Assembly: GCA_014898425.1 (NCBI GenBank) | Contig: RCSZ01000011.1 | Span: 804,501-868,500, forward strand | Length of the DNA stretch: 64,000 nt | Direction of reading: 5' to 3' | From: Botryotinia globosa | Lineage: Eukaryota > Ascomycota > Leotiomycetes > Helotiales > Sclerotiniaceae | In this document: positions 34,771 to 47,777 of the stretch, in pieces | How the letters are laid out: the number at the start of each line of letters is the position of its first letter | Numbering within the stretch: the stretch's first letter is position 1 | Notes under the pieces: model-generated | The model's database searches: none | What the model was told of the DNA's origin: nothing | The model's input: the letters and a program-made list of their open reading frames with translations, nothing else | Made by a program: the position numbers and the translations under genes

Positions 34771-37700
34771 GTGACGGTAAGAAAAACAACAATAAAAAGA
34801 GCGATAATAGCAATGATCTAAACTCTACGAAATATACCTCCCCCTCTTCCAACATCTGGTTACCCAATTGTTTCGCTTGTAATTTCTAAGATCCAGGGAT
34901 CGATCAAGTTGTTTCAAAGACCCAGTAGCACATATGACCTTCCCAACTTTTCTTTGTTATTGAGTATAGATATTTGATAATGATGATTAGTGAGGGATTA
35001 TATAGGTATGGGAAGTTGGGAATTGGATATTGGAAATTGGGATGTGCAGTATTACGAGGAAGGGTGGATATTAGATTTTTGTGGTACTACAAGGGGGGAG
35101 AAGGTGGAAGGAGGAAGTATGTGATATTATTCACTGGGACTCTAGGATGGCTACCTACTGGTTGGAGTTGGATATTTCTCCTCTCTGCCTTTTATCTCAC
35201 AGGCTCCTTTGTCATTCCGGGGGTATATAATAAACACTTCTCGTAGATAACAAGTTAACCACGCATCACAAGATTTGAATCTTTTGGGAGGACGGACATG
35301 TGCGGTGTGCGGGTCGGTGAGTAAGTGTGTATGTGTGTACAAATTGCAGTGCGAATTTATGCGAATTTATGCGAATTGGATGTGGATTGTGTGTGATATC
35401 AAAGGGGAATCTAGATGGGAGTGAGGTTTTAGTTTGTCGATGGAGAATGGGAAGGGAAGGATGGTTGGTGGATGATGAGGATGATGATCGCGCTTCGAGA
35501 TTTTTGGCAGTGCTATGGGAGTAGTGATAAATGGATGAGAGCTTGATTTTGTACACGAGAGATATTTATGTTGCAGGATCAAGATTTTGACTCGGGATTT
35601 TCTTGAGCTCGCTTGTTTTGGGGTGGGTTGCTAGGTATCTTTGTGATTCATTCGTGAAATGGGGAGGAGGAAGGGGCTAGTTTGAGTTTTGAGTTGTTGA
35701 TTTTGTGATTTACTATCTATATAAGTTTCACTTGATAAAATCTTATGTTGGTCCTCAGATTTCCCATTCGACAACAGAGACCTGAAAGGGTGTAGTTTCG
35801 CGGCATTTGTGTCTGCAAACTTGGAAGTTTGCGGGGAACTGGCGATTACTTGATGGAATTTGAAGACATCTTGGGTTTAGTGAATAACAATATGGTTGAC
35901 TAGATGGATAGTAAAAAAGAAAGAGATGACAATGGTAACATGGAGTAAGATAAAGTCTCGAATACTGTCTCTCAAAGTCCTTCTCTGGATAGTACATTCA
36001 GCCATGATTTTTTGATAGGAAGCTGCATATCTGTACATCGTCGTCTGCTGACCCTTGAAAGCTGAAGTATACTTTTGGACTTGGATCTTTGCTCATTTTT
36101 GGTACTTTCAGGCTATTTATGCTCAAATCCTAGAAGCTAAACTCGTTCAAGCTAGGGTACGTTCGGTGGCGTGCTCACCTCCTTTACCACCTGTCTTTAT
36201 AAGCATGTTTCTTTGCGTGGACGGGACTGAAATCAGGATAGTGAGCTCCAAGGACTCGATCTATGTGTGGTGGGAGAGACTAATTTGGCAGGTCTGTCAA
36301 TATGACAAGATGGTACTTGTGCTTTTGGTTGGTAAATCATAGCGAATTATGAGATTAAGTGTATAGTTGATAGTGAAATATTAGAGAAAATCATAAGTCT
36401 GTCAGGTGGTGTTAATTATGTGCAACGACAACAAATATAGTAGAGCACAGTAACAGTCCGAGCCATGAATAAGGTATTCACCGACTCGTCGCTTCAAAGT
36501 TTAACATAGAAACGCTCAAGACAAAAATCAAGAAGCACGTTCCCGCCTCATCTCTTGCATGCTTTGCTTCTATCTGGGTTGGATTGTCGAGATTTCTGCG
36601 TATTATTATATAGAAGCTAAGTTCTCTATTGTATCGCACTGAAGTGGAAAGAGTCGAGAGTTCATGAACCATCACAGTGAATTCTTGCAAGTGGGAAGTC
36701 TGGTCATACAATGAAATTGTCAGTCCGATTGAATCATCATAAGTTAGTCCTGTGAATCAACCTTGGGATCTGAAGCATACGTAATTGATAATATATCCTC
36801 GAGTAGCTTGACAGTTTCCACGATGACTGTTGTGGGATACCTGTGCTTTGCATGGAAATATGTTTATATAGATTTCAAATTCCCCATTCCTCAAGTCTCA
36901 TCTCGTTGATGAGTCTGCAAAAATTGCATTCAATAGTGGTTGGAGAGAAAATGATTCTAGGCTTGATGGGTAAAATTCAGCATACTCACCTGCCATAGTG
37001 TACCAGAGGGTATTAATATCACGGATTCCTCCAATATATGATGATTGAATTGCCCTAGTTAGATTCACAGGAAAAGAAATTTCTCGCCATCTGGTTACAG
37101 CACCGGCTGTTGGGACAATGATTAAACTAGTTATGACAGATAAGTGTTCATAAATGATACGTCAGCAAATCTATCCATACAAAGGAAAATATTCAAGCAA
37201 TATACCTTCCTCTTCTTGAGCATTCGATTTGCCATTGAAAAAAGAAGGGATGAGCCCGGATGGGCTCCCATCTTGACTTGATAAAACCTGGCTTTACTCG
37301 AACCCTTTCAAGCATAGTTGCACTCGTCTTTGATGAACTTATTGTCTTCGTGAAGTATACTAAGAGGCTCAGCACAGTGCATTCTCATGGGTTTCTGTAA
37401 GCCAAGTCTGACTGGCATAAGCTACCTCATTCATTCCCTCACATTCCAAGTTCTTTTAATGAAGTTGGCGATTTGGGAAATGATTTATATATATATATAT
37501 ACGAAGAAGGACGGACTGTGTTAGTCAGGGGCATGGATGCCAATGCAAATAATCAATATCATCGAGCTTGATGCAGTGTATTGATACTATGAGTAGATTC
37601 AGAGTATCTATCTCCTAACCCGGCGGCCTGGTGCAAAATTCTGTAATTGATATTCTTTCAATCCTAAAGTCGTTAGATCACTTCAATGAATCTAATAGCA

Positions 37701-40700
37701 ATCCACATGAATCCAAAAACGAAAATTCCCCCGTGGATGAGCTATAGTCTGAACTATCGGACGTCCCAAGTAGGTTAATCGGGAAAATAAATGACAAGGA
37801 GAGAGGAGCCTGTAGTGAAAGGACATAATATTGTTTGAGGACACGAGACTATGAACTTCAGCATTCTCTTGTCTTTTTCAATAGTAGTTCAAGCTTTACA
37901 AGGACCTTTAGGTCCCATCTTACGACCTTATCCTGGGTCTAAGTCGATTTCTGCACATTTTCGATGAGGCATCGTAGAGCTTTATATATACCGAGATTGA
38001 CTTCAATTTTGTGTTCTTGAAGACCAATCATCTCTTTTTTTTATCTCCTTCCGGTCTGAGTATACAAGTTTTCTTTTCGCACAATTGGAAATCCCTCTAC
38101 GCACTATTTTAGAGATCATCCTGGTGTAGGGTGCTCGTTCCTATCAAGTAGTTGAACAATACTTCGATAGACCCTTCGATGATGACTTCCTTAAGCTACC
38201 TTTGAATTTATCAGTGCCTTGAATTATCAGTTTCTTTAACTATCAGTCTCGTCTCAAGTATCGAACAGATTTGATGATTGTCATCATCTGAAATGGATAC
38301 TGTCGACGATGAAAATATAGAAAGGTATTAGACGAGACCATGACACTCTTCAGCTTCCGAACTCTCAGAAATCATCCGTGAGCTCAATCCTTTACTTGCA
38401 AGTTAGATACTTGAAAGTGAGACATGAAATGAGCTGTCGACTGCTGTGCTTTCGTCGCCGCGCCGCCATTGTGTCTAAGATACATCTTCTCGAGGGATAA
38501 TAACAGATTTGAGGTTCCTAAATGCGGAAAATGAAGTATTCACTGCTGCTGCATGAGATCTCATACTGTAAACTTCACTTTATTTTCCCTCTTTTTATTA
38601 CAGCTGACCTATCTACATTTTCAACCTGTCTCTCTGCATTCACTATGCCCACTATATCAAGTCCGCAGCTTTTTCGAATTCTTTCGTGGCTATATATACG
38701 CCCATTGCACCGGTTACTATGGCTGCCAAGTCATCTAGTAGTTCTTTCGGATATTCTTCAATACTGGAGCCTTGGAAGTTCAGTTAGAGCCTATGTAGGA
38801 ATTCAAATGTATGTGTCACCAGGGTTTTGATCAAGTTTTGCGGTCTTATACTGATAGGTAAATATGTTTTTTGGGTCCTTTCTCTCTGATCTGATAGTAT
38901 ATCAAAAAAAAATTGAACGAGTAAGTGACAGCAATCGGAGGAGTAGCGAAAATCATTCAATAAACCCCCAAAAACTTTACACAAGGAACCAGTAGAAGTA
39001 ACACGTCAAATCCCCCGAATATTCCACCCGATCACGAAACTTATGAGATGACGGATCGCGAAGTTGGTGGGCAGACTTGATCAGATCAAAATTGACAGCT
39101 CGATCAGCGTTGTCGGTGCATATGCTCACAGGATTGAGAACTATATAGCCAATGCTCTCGGCCCCTAGCAGGTAATATTCACCACCGTATCGCCATCTTC
39201 ATATTAAAATCTGCGCTAAGCCTTGAATGATATCATTTCCAGTTCTGCCCCTCCTTGGCCCTCTCTAGATATGCCTCGTATCCGACCAGTATCAGCTAGA
39301 TTCACCTCATTCAAACACCCCTCCCCAAGATAATCACCAGTATTATCCACATCTAATTCCCAGAATTATGTATTAAATCACCTGCGAAGTTCATACAAAC
39401 TAGATACGAGAAGCGAACATCATCGAGGTCAATTCCGTACAGGGTGACCAAGATGGGTTCCTTGACACAGCCAGCATCTTAGACTTGGTTGGAAATGATT
39501 GTAGGTGAGTGACCAGAACTGAAATACAGGAGGGGTGTCATCACAAGTATGACCATGGAATAACACAATTATATGTTAAGCTCATGAGAGCAATTGAATC
39601 ATTGCTCAGAGGGACGATAGTAGTGTGGCTGATACCATATCAGACTGTATGATCTCATGGACGGGGAGAAAACTTCTATATAACCTCAGACAATTTGAAG
39701 CACCTAATTCAACTAGGAGAGTCAAGTCTTCCCAAATATGTACTCCAGCGTAGAGAAAGTTGATGTTAAGAAAGATATTAGGGATCTAGGCTGACTTTTA
39801 CCCTCCCTAGGAGGACAGGGCCCCATCTTGCTTTGAGAGGTTACTCCTGAGTCTGAAATTGATGATAACAAATAATAAATTAACAACAGTAACTATCACG
39901 ATTAGAGACAGTAAGAGACCCGCGAAAAAGTGAAGGACGATATAAAAAATTGATATATTTCCTACCGACATACCTCACCCAGGACAAACAATCGGCGAAG
40001 TGCTAACAATAGATCTCATTCTAGCTCACACCACATTTCAATGAATTTTACCTCGTGATAATTGTTACTATACTCTGTCAAGTGCTTGAGACGCTTGATT
40101 TATATATCTAAAAGTTGAGGTTTGATGGCACCGTACTCCTTATCAAAACACCGCATTTACTTTATCTTCGACTCACACGCCATTTTCTTGACTTACAGAG
40201 AGACTGTACACTTATTATTAGTAGATATCTTTATTCGCCGTCTGCAATTATATATCGCTTTATTTACGGGCTCAGAATGAATGATATCCAAGACCAAGAC
40301 CCTCGAGTTTTCCACTCCCAGGTCCATATAAGAGAGAAATATAAAGGATACTACTCTTCATGCTTACGAGAATATCATACAAGCGAAAGTGATGATTAGA
40401 AAGCGTAGCAGAGCAATTCCAAATAGCTAGTCTGTTGATTGGATCAATGTCATACCAATGAATTTCGCATACATTCCTTGAAAAGCGAGCCTCCCTGTAG
40501 AAAAAAATCTCATCTCAAAGACTTTCAGAAAACACGAAGCATCTACTAAAATATTCGTCCAGTTCACATCACACATCAAATTCCTTTTTGGAACTCAACA
40601 TAAGCTGTCCCTATCTGGATATTCATCATATAAGCCTTTGAGAATCGAACCAATTCCACCTATCCACCCATCATACTTTCTTCTCCGTCCCGGTGGTGAA

Positions 40701-41670
40701 GAAATAAAGTTTGCACTAAACTAAGAATTTGAGCACCTGGATGTGGAAGTCGGGTCCCTTGCCCCTCCTTCCTCATCAATTACTTGTTCTTGCTAGCTAG
40801 CAAATGGACCACTGGTTCCTGAGAAAGAAATGAACAACGTGCAAGGAAGAAAAAAAGAGAAGAAAAAAAGAGAAGAAAAAAAGGGTGAAAGGTGGGGGTG
40901 AAAGAAATCCTTCTCAACAAACACCCCCATCCTCTCCTTCCCCATCAACCAATTTTCTAAAGCAAAATGAGCTGTAGATTTTACACGTGTGATTGACACA
41001 TGCATGCAACCTTCTTTCTGTATCGCCAGAAAAATGTCTGCGGCTATGCAGCATACCTTGAACAGTGTTTTAACACTACACTACTACTCGAGCCCAAGTG
41101 TGGAATCGGGTGTATAATTCTTTGCAGGATTTTCCTATGCTGAGATGAGAATCGAATATCAGAATCGAATATGTGATTACCATATCGGCAGAAAGATATT
41201 TTCCATATCAGAGTTTGTGTGCATGGATGTATGTGTATGTACAAACTTCCATCGCTTCTGGACGCGCTCGTTGTAAATTCGGTGTAAGTTCGTGAATTCG
41301 GAATTTGTGATTGCCACAGGTGTTTGTGGCTTTGATATGCTGGAATCGAGTCGAGATAACAAGCTTGAGGTTCGAAAGTATGGCACACGTATCTGTGTAG
41401 AGACGTTTGTTGGTTGCAGATGCAGTTGTCGCTGTCAGATCAATAGATAGATACTATGAGGGAATAAAGTGACAACTGCAGCATGGATTGCAGTTGCAGT
41501 GGTTGCATCATTGACAATCGCCGATAACGAACAATGCAATGCACTGCACTGCACTGCACTGCCAAAGTTCCAGCTTGCTGTTCATTCTTTCCTTACCCTT
41601 TGGCTTCGTGAATCGGGTAGTAGTACAGTAGGGCTGCGTACTACATGTTGCATGCTGGCTGCGTGCGCTG

Positions 41671-41735
41671 GTGCGAATCGGACTGGACTGGACTGGACTG
41701 GACTGGACTGGATTGGACTGGATTGGATGGGACTG
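41671..41735 (+). repeat. GACTG pentanucleotide run
   Basis: GGACT repeats (with GGATT variants) about 10 times in a row at 41678-41735. A similar CACTG run lies at about 41537-41561. Confidence 0.85.
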
Positions 41736-42259
41736 GGCTCAATTGAATAAACTCGTACCAGCAGTTATTCTCATTCCCATGCCATTACGGAGGAACACCT
41801 CATGTGTTCATCATCTTCATCTCTATCGTATATTCGTAAGATTTCATTGCTTTCGACGATATCAAATGGGTAATGAGAAACACAGATTGATTGCTTGAAA
41901 GAACAATATAAATGATGAGTAGGTAGTGATAGGTAGGATGGAAAGATATATCATCTAGAAGAAACAATCATGTTGTAAATTGAATCGATCAAGAAAACAA
42001 GAATATAAGAAATGAAGAAATGAAGAAACAAAAGAAGAGAAGAAAAAAAAAGATAGATGATGTTTTCCTTTTCTTTTCTTTTCTTTTTTCTCTTCTCTTC
42101 TTTTCTTTTCTTCTCTTCTCTCTTTCCCCTCTCGCTTTCACTCTCTCCATAAAAAGAAGAAGAAAAGAAAAAGAATTTTTTTCCATTTAGGCACTGTTCA
42201 TCCAGACTTCCACCGTGGCACCGATGATGCGAGTCATTTAGCTTTCTCTTTCTTTTTCT

Positions 42260-42520
42260 TATTATCTTTATTATCTTTATTATCTTTATTATCTTTATTA
42301 TCTTTATTATCTTTATTATCTTTATTATCTTTATTATCTTTATTATCTTTATTATCTTTATTATCTTTATTATCTTTATTATCTTTATTATCTTTATTAT
42401 CTTTATTATCTTTATTATCTTTATTATCTTTATTATTATTATCTTTATTATTATCATCATTATTATTATCATCATTATCATCATTATTATTATTATCATC
42501 ATTATTATCATTATTATTAT
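42260..42520. repeat. 9-bp TTATCTTTA minisatellite with ATT/ATC tail
   Basis: About 19 copies of ATTATCTTT at 42261-42431, almost without variation, followed by imperfect ATT/ATC triplets to about 42520. The long open frames on the minus strand (Ile-Ile-Lys or Asn-Lys-Asp repeats) come only from this array. Confidence 0.95.
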
Positions 42521-43169
42521 AACCTCCCAATTAATACCTATCTACCTCCATAGTAACATAGTAACTCACTCTATAAGAATATCATCACCACTCTCTATAA
42601 TTCCCAGACGAATGAGTAGGTAGGTACTAGGTAGGTAATAATTTATACATTATACTCACTTATACTCGTACATATTACATATCACATACCTGCATATTAC
42701 ATACCTACAAGTAGATAGACAATGGATTACATTACCTCCCGGCCTACCTACCTATCTACCTTCCTAGTAAAAAAAGACACTGCCTGACCCACGCACGGTA
42801 ATGACGGGCTAAAGTCATATAAGAAGCATTTCTTTCCCTTCCAGAAGATCACTATTAATAGATGAGGAATAAGGAAGAAGAGGTGCACTGTGTAGTATCT
42901 ACAGACTCCCGAGTAACCAAGGAGAATCGAGGTATTTACGCAGAGGACGATTCAGTTCCTCAAGAGTCCATACGGAGTAGGATGATATCGAGAGAATACG
43001 GACGGACGGGTAAGGTTATAATCACCTTCTTCTGTTTCTTCAAGAGATATACCCAGGAGCTAGCTAGCCAGAATACGACGTACAGAGTACACTCTTCGAA
43101 AAACGCCATGGAAGAAGAGTTCATTGTATTTATTATCTATTACCTGACCTTATCTGTGCTGTATATAGA

Positions 43170-43280
43170 CACATACATACATATATACACACATACATAT
43201 ATACACACATACATATATACACACATACATACATACATACATACATACACATCTACCTACCTACCTACCTACCTACCTCT
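43170..43280. repeat. Compound CATA / CTAC microsatellite
   Basis: A 14-bp unit ACATACATATATAC is repeated three to four times, then runs of CATA and CTAC. Confidence 0.9.
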
Positions 43281-44100
43281 CCCCAACCATCAACTAACCA
43301 ACTCTCCAAACCCTCCCTCATCGCTAATCAACCCCTGAACATGAATCGAACGAAATCTTGAAAGTTGAAACACAAAGAATGCTCCCCCCAAAACCGAAAC
43401 CGATCTCGTAAATTGATTTAACCTTTCCATACGGAGTAGATCCCTGGGTACAGTAATATGAAAAATGTCCATCAGATGACCTTTCTCTCAAGCGTGTAAG
43501 TTGTATCAAGCCATTCTCCTACCAAAGCTTCCACGGATACGCTTCAGGATTCGGATGGAAATCGACATCTGACTCTCGTTCCAGCTCACACCGCTACCTA
43601 GGAGGTACCTACTCCCAATACTACTCCGCAATCGGGTTATTGAATGAAAAAAAAGGAAGAAAAAAAAAGGTTTCCTCTGTACAGTCAGCAGTGTGGGAAA
43701 ATTAAATTATATGAAAAATGTGGGTAAGTTGAGCAAAATAGGAGACTGAGATTTATTGGGTCAAAGACTCTTCAAATCCTGAGAGAGAGAGAAAAAGTGG
43801 TTTGATCTTTGAGAATTTCCATCATGAATTCCAAAGATTGACGAATGAATTAAGTTGGTAGTGGGTGGCAAATTTATGGATTGTTGTAACTTGTGAAGTT
43901 GTGATTTGGTATCCATCAATCATCAGTCAATCATCAGTCAATCATCAGTATGGCATCACTGCCTCCAGTTTTACCCAGTTGAGCCAGTTACAAGTTACAA
44001 CTTACCTGTCCACAATTCAAACTATTTCCTTCGTCCCTTTGTATTATGGATCCAAAAAAGACTGGGCATTGTCAATCCGTGTTTTGGATGTCTCGACTCT

Positions 44101-44192
44101 CAACAGTAGTCTCAACAGTAGTCTTAACAGTAGTCTTAACAGTAGTCTTAACAGTAGTCTTAACAGTAGTCTTAAAAGTTAACAGTAGTCTT
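44101..44192. repeat. 12-bp tandem repeat
   Basis: About six copies of TTAACAGTAGTC (first ones with CTCAAC) at 44101-44175, then one more copy after a short interruption. It is a multiple of three, so the frame stays open as Ser-Leu-Asn-Ser, but there is no other sign of a gene. Confidence 0.9.
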
Positions 44193-45743
44193 AAATTCGG
44201 AATAGCATCAGATATGTGACTTGTCCATCTAATAAGCTCCACTAGTTTCCCGTGTGATTGCATATTCAAAATATTATTTCTCATCTAGAACATAAACGTG
44301 GCCCTCAGATGCCTTCTAGAAGAAACATTAAACTTTTTGGGGAAGTTTCTCAAATCTCAAAATCTCAATGCTCAATATGGTCCATAAATAAATGTTTCAA
44401 TCGTTGCTCTTGCTCGGTACCGGCAGGGGGCTTAATACACCTTGTAAGACAGAAGAAAGGCGGGGATCTTTGGGATCTCTGGCTCGAACAGCCAAGTCCT
44501 TACTCTTTGCTCAAATTTCCACCCTGATGGGACACCATCAATCAAGAGAAACAAATACTCCGTACACCCACAAACAAGCTTTTCAAATCTCCCATACTGA
44601 TACCATCAATGTATGAATGAGGGGAGAGAGAGAAAGAGGAATGTAAAGATACCTTTTCCAATTGTCAAAGATCTCGCCACATCTCATCTATCCATCATTT
44701 TGCATACAGTTTGCAGCAATCGACAATCATGTACCTTGTAGTAACCTGCACCTTGCGGCAATCTGCGTATAAAGCACACCGCTTCATCCTTTCCCACGCC
44801 ATCTGTACGGCTGTACGGTTTGTATGGACTCTGGGAGTATCGGAGACAAGTATCCTTCCAAACGGTCAATGATCCCCCACGTCTTTTCGAACTTATCACG
44901 CACCGCCATGCCAACCTTCTCTTGCACAACCTAGTCATCATCCTGGACATGCCAGCCAGTCTGATGGTCACCCACCGCCGCCACCATGGAAGCATTCCTC
45001 TCTGCATTGATGTTCTAGCAAATATCCCGGCACTATAATCCTGGTTCCGGGCACTTCAATAGCGTTTTGAGTGGGACAAACTATGCAAATCAGCACGGAC
45101 TTTGAAGGGAAGCTACCCTGTCGAACCCTGATCTGTAAGCTTGGGAGAAAGAAAGCTTCGGGGAGGCGCCGACAGAATTAGAATAGAAGGAGAAAAAATA
45201 GTCTTTGGCTTTGCTTTAAAAGGTCTTTGACTCTTCCAAACATTTATCTTATCTCCCTTTCATATCCCCTTGATTCCAATTTAGAAGACTCAGATTCTCA
45301 TCATTCTTCCAATCCTCTCTACACTGCTTGTTTTGCCTGACAGCATTTCTGCTTTATCTTCATATAGATCCTTTCGTCGACTTTTTGCAACATATAGACT
45401 GCTGTTTTTTGTTCGTCATTGAAAGGTAAACCAAGAGCTGGATTCCTACATATACAGTCAGCATTATTTTCTTTCAATGTTCTCTTCCCTTCTGCAATCT
45501 CACCAGTCAAGAGAAAGCAAAAATCATCTCCGGTCCGAGTTTCTTACAGCATAAGCAAGTTCTGGTGTTCATCTGTGAACTCTGAATTCTTTGATGAGAC
45601 TTGAACCCTTGATGATGAAGATATCTCTTGTGGGGATTCTGTGAATCACCCAATTGTGCTTGCAGATTCGCATATCAAAAGGGGCAATCTTCCAATGTTC
45701 TTCTTTTTTTCTCCTAACAAGTTAGCAGACTTTTGAAACTCCA

Positions 45744-45782
45744 GCATACATACATACATACATACATACATACATACATACA
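45744..45782. repeat. CATA microsatellite
   Basis: About nine CATA units in a row. Confidence 0.9.
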
Positions 45783-46287
45783 CTTGATATTGTGTTTGAC
45801 TTATCAAATATATAAAAAGATCTGTTTCCAAAGGTTCGTTCAATATTCCCTCTCATCTAAAGAATTTCCTGATTTTGCATTTCCCACCCCACACTGAGAC
45901 CAGGAAGAAGAGAAGCAAGACAAGGAGAGGAAGATGAGAGAGAATTTGAAGAAAATAATGGGAACTCGGCCAGCTGGTCAATACCTACCTAATATTCACT
46001 CTTTTTCACACTCTCTTGACTCCTCAAATCATTGCATCATTCTCTATCAGTCATGGAATAATAAATTTGGGTCTCGGTCATTCGGCTTTACTAGCTTGGT
46101 TTTGTAAGAATATACGCTAAGATTTTCTACTTTATTACAGAGCTTCTTCTCGAAACAACTTTTCCAAACTTCCATACTTCCTTTTACATATACACAACTT
46201 CGAAAAACTCTTCTTCAAGAGACAATCATCCTTTCGTACTTCATATTGTCTTTCAAGTCACTTTAATTGTCAACAAAGAATACAAAT

Positions 46288-47777
46288 ATGTCTGCTATCC
46301 GTTCCTCCTTCATTCGGGCTGCCGCAAAGGCTGGTCGCAGAACCACTCCTTCCATCATCTCCAGACAAGCTGTTCGAGCTTTCACAACCACTCCACAAGC
46401 CAATGACTATGAAGCTATCCATGAGAAGGAGATTCCTGCTACAAAGTTCCAACCTGGTAAGTTCAATTATCATTCCTGATGTTAAAGCGACATGGAGGTT
46501 TCAATACTCCATGTAGTTTTGATCCCCCGACGTTCAGCAAATTTCTTTCAAATAGATTCTCCGGTTGTCAGTATTTGACTGACATCTGGATGTCATAGGT
46601 TCTGGAGCAGAAAGAGTAACAATTCCAGTCGAGGAAGCCGCATTGGCTGCAGCAGCTGCAAAGGAGGCTGTTGACGTTGTCACTCCTCTTACACAAAGTG
46701 CATACAAGGGCATGACCCCTACCATGCAAAAAATGAGTTTGATGGGCAAAGTTGTTGTGGTCACTGGGTAAGTCTGCATTTCTCTTCTTTTAATTCCAGA
46801 TATATTTTGTGCGCGATCTACATCTACATCTCTAGCTCGCACACAAAATCAATTTTCAACAATCATGTCGAGATTTGATTGACCCTTATCGGTCTTATCA
46901 TCCACACTAGTTGTTTTGGATTGATTTAGTTCAAGCAATATCTTGTTTCGAAAGTGAACATCTAGGACTAACACAAAGTTAAAACAGTGGTGCTCGAGGC
47001 TTAGGAAACCACATGGCACGTGCATGTGTCGAGGCTGGAGCCAAGGCTCTTGTTATCTTCGATGCCAACCAAGAGTTGGGTGATGCCTCAGCTGCCGAAC
47101 TTTACGAATTGACCGGAAACAAGATCCCCATCTCCTTCTTCAAGGTTGATGTTCGTGATGCCGATGCGATTGAGTCTGCTGTTGCCAGTGTTGTCGCCGA
47201 GCATGGTGCTCCGGATGTTCTCATCAACTCTGCTGGTATTGCCGAGTAAGTACATCCCATGATCAGTCTGCTACAGGTTTGTACTAACAAAAACTTCAGT
47301 TCCAACATTCCCGCCGAGACTTATGACCACAACATGTTCAGACGTCTTATCGATATCAACCTTACTGGATCTTTCCTCATGTCTCAAGCCGTCGGAAAGG
47401 CTATGATGGCCGCTGGCAAGCCAGGATCGATCATTCTCGTCGCCTCTATGTCTGGCTCTGTCGTCAACTACCCACAAGAACAATCCTGCTACAATGCCTC
47501 CAAGGCTGGTGTCGTTCAACTCGGAAAGTCCCTTGGTGCTGAATGGGCCAAGTACAACGTCCGTGTCAACATGATCTCCCCAGGTTACATGGACACCGCT
47601 CTCAACAACGTACCAGCCCTTGATGCTCAAAAGGTCATCTGGAAATCCCTCACCCCACAAAACCGCCTCGGTGCCGTTGATGACCTTAATGGTCTCGCCG
47701 TCTTCCTCGCTTCCGATGCTTCCGCATTCATGACCGGCTCCAACGTCATCATTGACGGTGGTTACACTTTGTACTAA
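46288..47777 (+). CDS. Short-chain dehydrogenase/reductase, D-arabinitol 2-dehydrogenase-like
   Basis: Four exons (46288-46456, 46599-46767, 46988-47245, 47300-47777) give 357 aa. The first 35 residues are basic and Ser/Thr-rich, without acids (MSAIRSSFIRAAAKAGRRTT), ending near RAFTTTPQ, a likely mitochondrial presequence. The dehydrogenase core starts at about 107: cofactor loop TGGARGLG at 112-119, NSAGIAD, the serine segment ASMSGS, and the catalytic Y263-NAS-K267. It ends VIIDGGYTLY. The extended text around INLTGSFLMSQAVGKAMM and SPGYMDTALN matches the polyol dehydrogenase group (arabinitol, mannitol or sorbitol type) that interconverts a polyol and a ketose with NAD(P). The mitochondrial extension is unusual for that group. 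Codon use is visibly stronger (many C-ending codons) than for neighbours, suggesting high expression. Substrate is uncertain. Confidence 0.9.

Larger units (their letters stand above)
33667..46287. other. 12.6-kb region without a supportable gene
   Basis: Every open frame is short, compositionally odd or caused by a repeat; none shows a conserved domain or splice partners. The DNA is not uniformly AT-rich and carries many simple repeats, listed separately. The first 400 bases and last 1 kb would be the 3' UTR of the Ysc84 gene and the upstream region of the dehydrogenase gene. Non-coding transcripts or fast-evolving genes cannot be excluded. Confidence 0.55.

Noticed and set aside
34974..35246. 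90-codon frame with Trp and Tyr
   Set aside because: Odd composition in G-rich DNA; no domain.
40630..40660. GAATCGAACC, resembling the complement of a tRNA B box
   Set aside because: No matching A box or cloverleaf could be drawn around it.
41951..42530. Minus-strand frames with Ile-Ile-Lys or Asn-Lys-Asp repeats
   Set aside because: Direct translation of the 9-bp array; no other coding evidence.
43865..44182. Plus-strand frame ending in Ser-Leu-Asn-Ser repeats
   Set aside because: The tail is the 12-bp repeat and the rest contains three copies of an ATCATCAGTCA-type run; not a credible protein.
44684..45007. 107-codon minus-strand frame, Arg-rich
   Set aside because: No conserved motif and no splice context; shadow of mixed-composition DNA.
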